From an uncultured Ruminococcus sp. (GTDB lineage Bacteria; Bacillota; Clostridia; Oscillospirales; CAG-272), in contig CADBTH010000103.1 of assembly GCA_902797495.1 (NCBI GenBank), positions 1 to 5,755 on the forward strand: a stretch of 5,755 bases of DNA, given 5' to 3'. Shown in pieces: positions 4,337 through 5,755 of the stretch. Position numbers and translations under genes: made by a program. How positions within the stretch are numbered: the stretch's first letter is position 1; every line of letters starts with the position of its first letter. The notes under the pieces were generated by a model. It made no database searches, was not told the origin of the DNA, and saw only the letters and a list, made by a program, of their open reading frames with translations.

Positions 4337-5755
4337 ATGAAAAAAGTCATATCTTTCGTCGTCGCGATACTTATACTGTCGTCGCTGATCGTTCCGGCGG
4401 CGGCAGCGTCGACCGGCGACAAGTATTCCGAAAGAGACACTAAAGTATATATCGGAGGCGCTTACTTCGGGACTGTGACGTGCAGAAACTACACGTCTCC
4501 CCGCGGAGTTCCGTTCATATCCGTCAGGGAGGCTTTCGGCGTCATGACCGGGAACGGGGCGGAAGTTGCGAAGGAAGGGCAGGTCTACACCGTGACGAGG
4601 TACGGGACTGATCTTTCGATGGTCTACGACGCCTCCACGGGAGTCGCGCGCTTTGCGAATTATTACGACCTGTTCGCCGTAGAGCAGTTTGACTTCATCT
4701 CGTCCGAAGAGAACAGAATGATAAAGGTCACGAGAAGAGAGTATATAGGAGACGCGAGGGAGTTTTCCGTTTCGTTCGCGTCCCACGGAATCGATGTCAT
4801 CGAAGAGGCGGACGACCTCTATCTGCCCGTACCGATCATGTTCGATCTGTTCTCCGCGGTCAACAGCTTCAGCGACGTCGCCTGGTCGGGCGGCGAGATC
4901 TACGTATCGAGCGTGTGGAACTCGAATTACGATCCCGTCACGAAATTCTTCAATATCAGAACGAGGAACCCGTCGCTCCTTGAATTCAACTACAGAGAGC
5001 TCTGTTTCTACGTGGATCATTTCTACGGGTATCCGGCGCTGCACAATCCGTTTGCCGACAGAGTCGGTAAGGTCGGTCTCGACGCGGCGATAGAAGAATA
5101 CGATCCGTTTCTTAAGACCCTGCTTCTGTCGCAGGTCCCCGAGGAATACTTCGCAGGTCTTTTCAGACTGTTCGAATCGTGGATGAACGACGGCGGTCAC
5201 ACGGGGATAGACTTTCAGCAGGCTTATTATAATAACAGCGGCACAGACTCCGCGCCTTTCATCGACGCGATAATACAATACGGCACGCCGGAGAACGAGG
5301 AATACAAAACGGTTTATTACGACCGTTCGGTCTCGCGCTTTTCTTCCCTAATGGATATAATCCGCGCCAAGGGAGATTTCGACGACGAGTTTTATTACGG
5401 CGGATACTATACAGAGAGCGGCGACACGGCGTTCATATCGTTCGACGGGTTTTCGCTTGAAGGAGAATTGTGGGAAGATTACTTTCGCGGCGGGGAGCTA
5501 CCCTCATATTATGACACGTTCGCGTTCGTTTACGAGGGTATCGAAAGAGCCGGAGAAAACCCCGCGATCAAGAATATCGTCTTTGACCTTACCTCTAACA
5601 CCGGCGGATATATCAGCACCGCCTACCTGATCCTCGGGCTTATAAACGGCGAGGTACAGTCGAGGATTTACGACAGAACGACGGGCAGAAGCGTCATCTA
5701 TACGATAAAGACCGACAGGAATCTCGACGGCAGAGTCAATGAGCTCGACGACGAA
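4337..5755 (+). CDS. Exported S41-family peptidase-like protein (C-terminus beyond right edge)
   Basis: This is a secreted or surface protein with an S41 (C-terminal-processing/tricorn-type) serine peptidase region. The 473 visible residues begin with a signal peptide (MKKVISFVVAILILSSLIVP then AAAA, cleavage near 23-25). Residues about 35-192 look like two copies of a stalk resembling the copper-amine-oxidase N-terminal domain: PFISVREAFGV (59-69) with VYTVTRYG (83-90), and LYLPVPIMFDLFS (161-173) with IYVSS (188-192). The S41-like part starts near 210. It has a helical stretch ending in WMNDGGHTGI (282-291), a form of the family's DGHT segment, then GDTAFISFDGF (362-372) and IVFDLTSNTGG (414-424), corresponding to the D-x-x-x-N-x-GG core. 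A DxNxDG calcium-loop-like motif, TDRNLDGRVNELDDE (459-473), ends the window. The catalytic Ser/Lys region would lie beyond base 5755, so activity cannot be judged. The substrate is unknown. A long open frame on the opposite strand is a shadow. Confidence 0.85.
   Translation, partial: MKKVISFVVAILILSSLIVPAAAASTGDKYSERDTKVYIGGAYFGTVTCRNYTSPRGVPFISVREAFGVMTGNGAEVAKEGQVYTVTRYGTDLSMVYDASTGVARFANYYDLFAVEQFDFISSEENRMIKVTRREYIGDAREFSVSFASHGIDVIEEADDLYLPVPIMFDLFSAVNSFSDVAWSGGEIYVSSVWNSNYDPVTKFFNIRTRNPSLLEFNYRELCFYVDHFYGYPALHNPFADRVGKVGLDAAIEEYDPFLKTLLLSQVPEEYFAGLFRLFESWMNDGGHTGIDFQQAYYNNSGTDSAPFIDAIIQYGTPENEEYKTVYYDRSVSRFSSLMDIIRAKGDFDDEFYYGGYYTESGDTAFISFDGFSLEGELWEDYFRGGELPSYYDTFAFVYEGIERAGENPAIKNIVFDLTSNTGGYISTAYLILGLINGEVQSRIYDRTTGRSVIYTIKTDRNLDGRVNELDDE

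Noticed and set aside
4316..5278. Minus-strand open frame of 320 codons opposite the S41-like gene
   Set aside because: It is Arg/Val-rich without domain signals. The plus frame has a signal peptide, ribosome site, promoter and S41 landmarks.

Overview
The window looks like a chromosomal segment from a Bacillota genome, probably Clostridia of a gut or rumen type. This is inferred from strong GGAGG-type ribosome binding sites, AT-rich intergenic DNA between moderately GC-rich genes, mixed use of ATA/AGA with GCG/CCG/TCG codons, and a gene order matching the ywqCDE / cpsCDB exopolysaccharide phosphorylation module of Gram-positives. No taxonomic marker gene is present, so this placement is tentative.

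Layout. Positions 1-585 (minus) hold the first 195 codons of an ABC transporter ATPase that runs off the left edge. It has its own likely promoter, separated from the next gene by a clear intrinsic terminator (639-665). Positions 673-4096 (minus) form one apparent four-gene operon, transcribed leftwards from a promoter near 4138-4166. In order it contains an N-acetylhexosamine 1-kinase-like sugar kinase (2999-4096), a Wzz/CpsC-type membrane adaptor (2220-2972), a cytoplasmic BY-type tyrosine kinase with an extreme tyrosine-repeat tail (1411-2217), and a PHP-type tyrosine phosphatase (673-1362). Positions 4097-4336 are a divergent promoter region. Positions 4337-5755 (plus) encode an exported S41-family peptidase-like protein that runs off the right edge before its expected catalytic serine.

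How the genes work together. The adaptor, kinase and phosphatase form a complete phosphorylation cycle. The membrane protein presents its cytoplasmic tail to the kinase, the kinase phosphorylates its own tyrosine tail, and the phosphatase resets it. In relatives this cycle controls chain length or export of a surface polysaccharide. The sugar kinase heading the operon would supply a hexosamine-1-phosphate, a precursor of UDP-activated amino sugars, which suggests a link between amino-sugar salvage and surface glycan assembly. No glycosyltransferase, flippase or polymerase lies in the window.

Novelty. I see no wholly unknown system. The most distinctive items are the 11-unit [G/Q]-[K/R]-Y tail of the kinase, the NahK-like kinase in a BY-kinase operon, and two active-site variations (phosphatase metal ligand, kinase P-loop).
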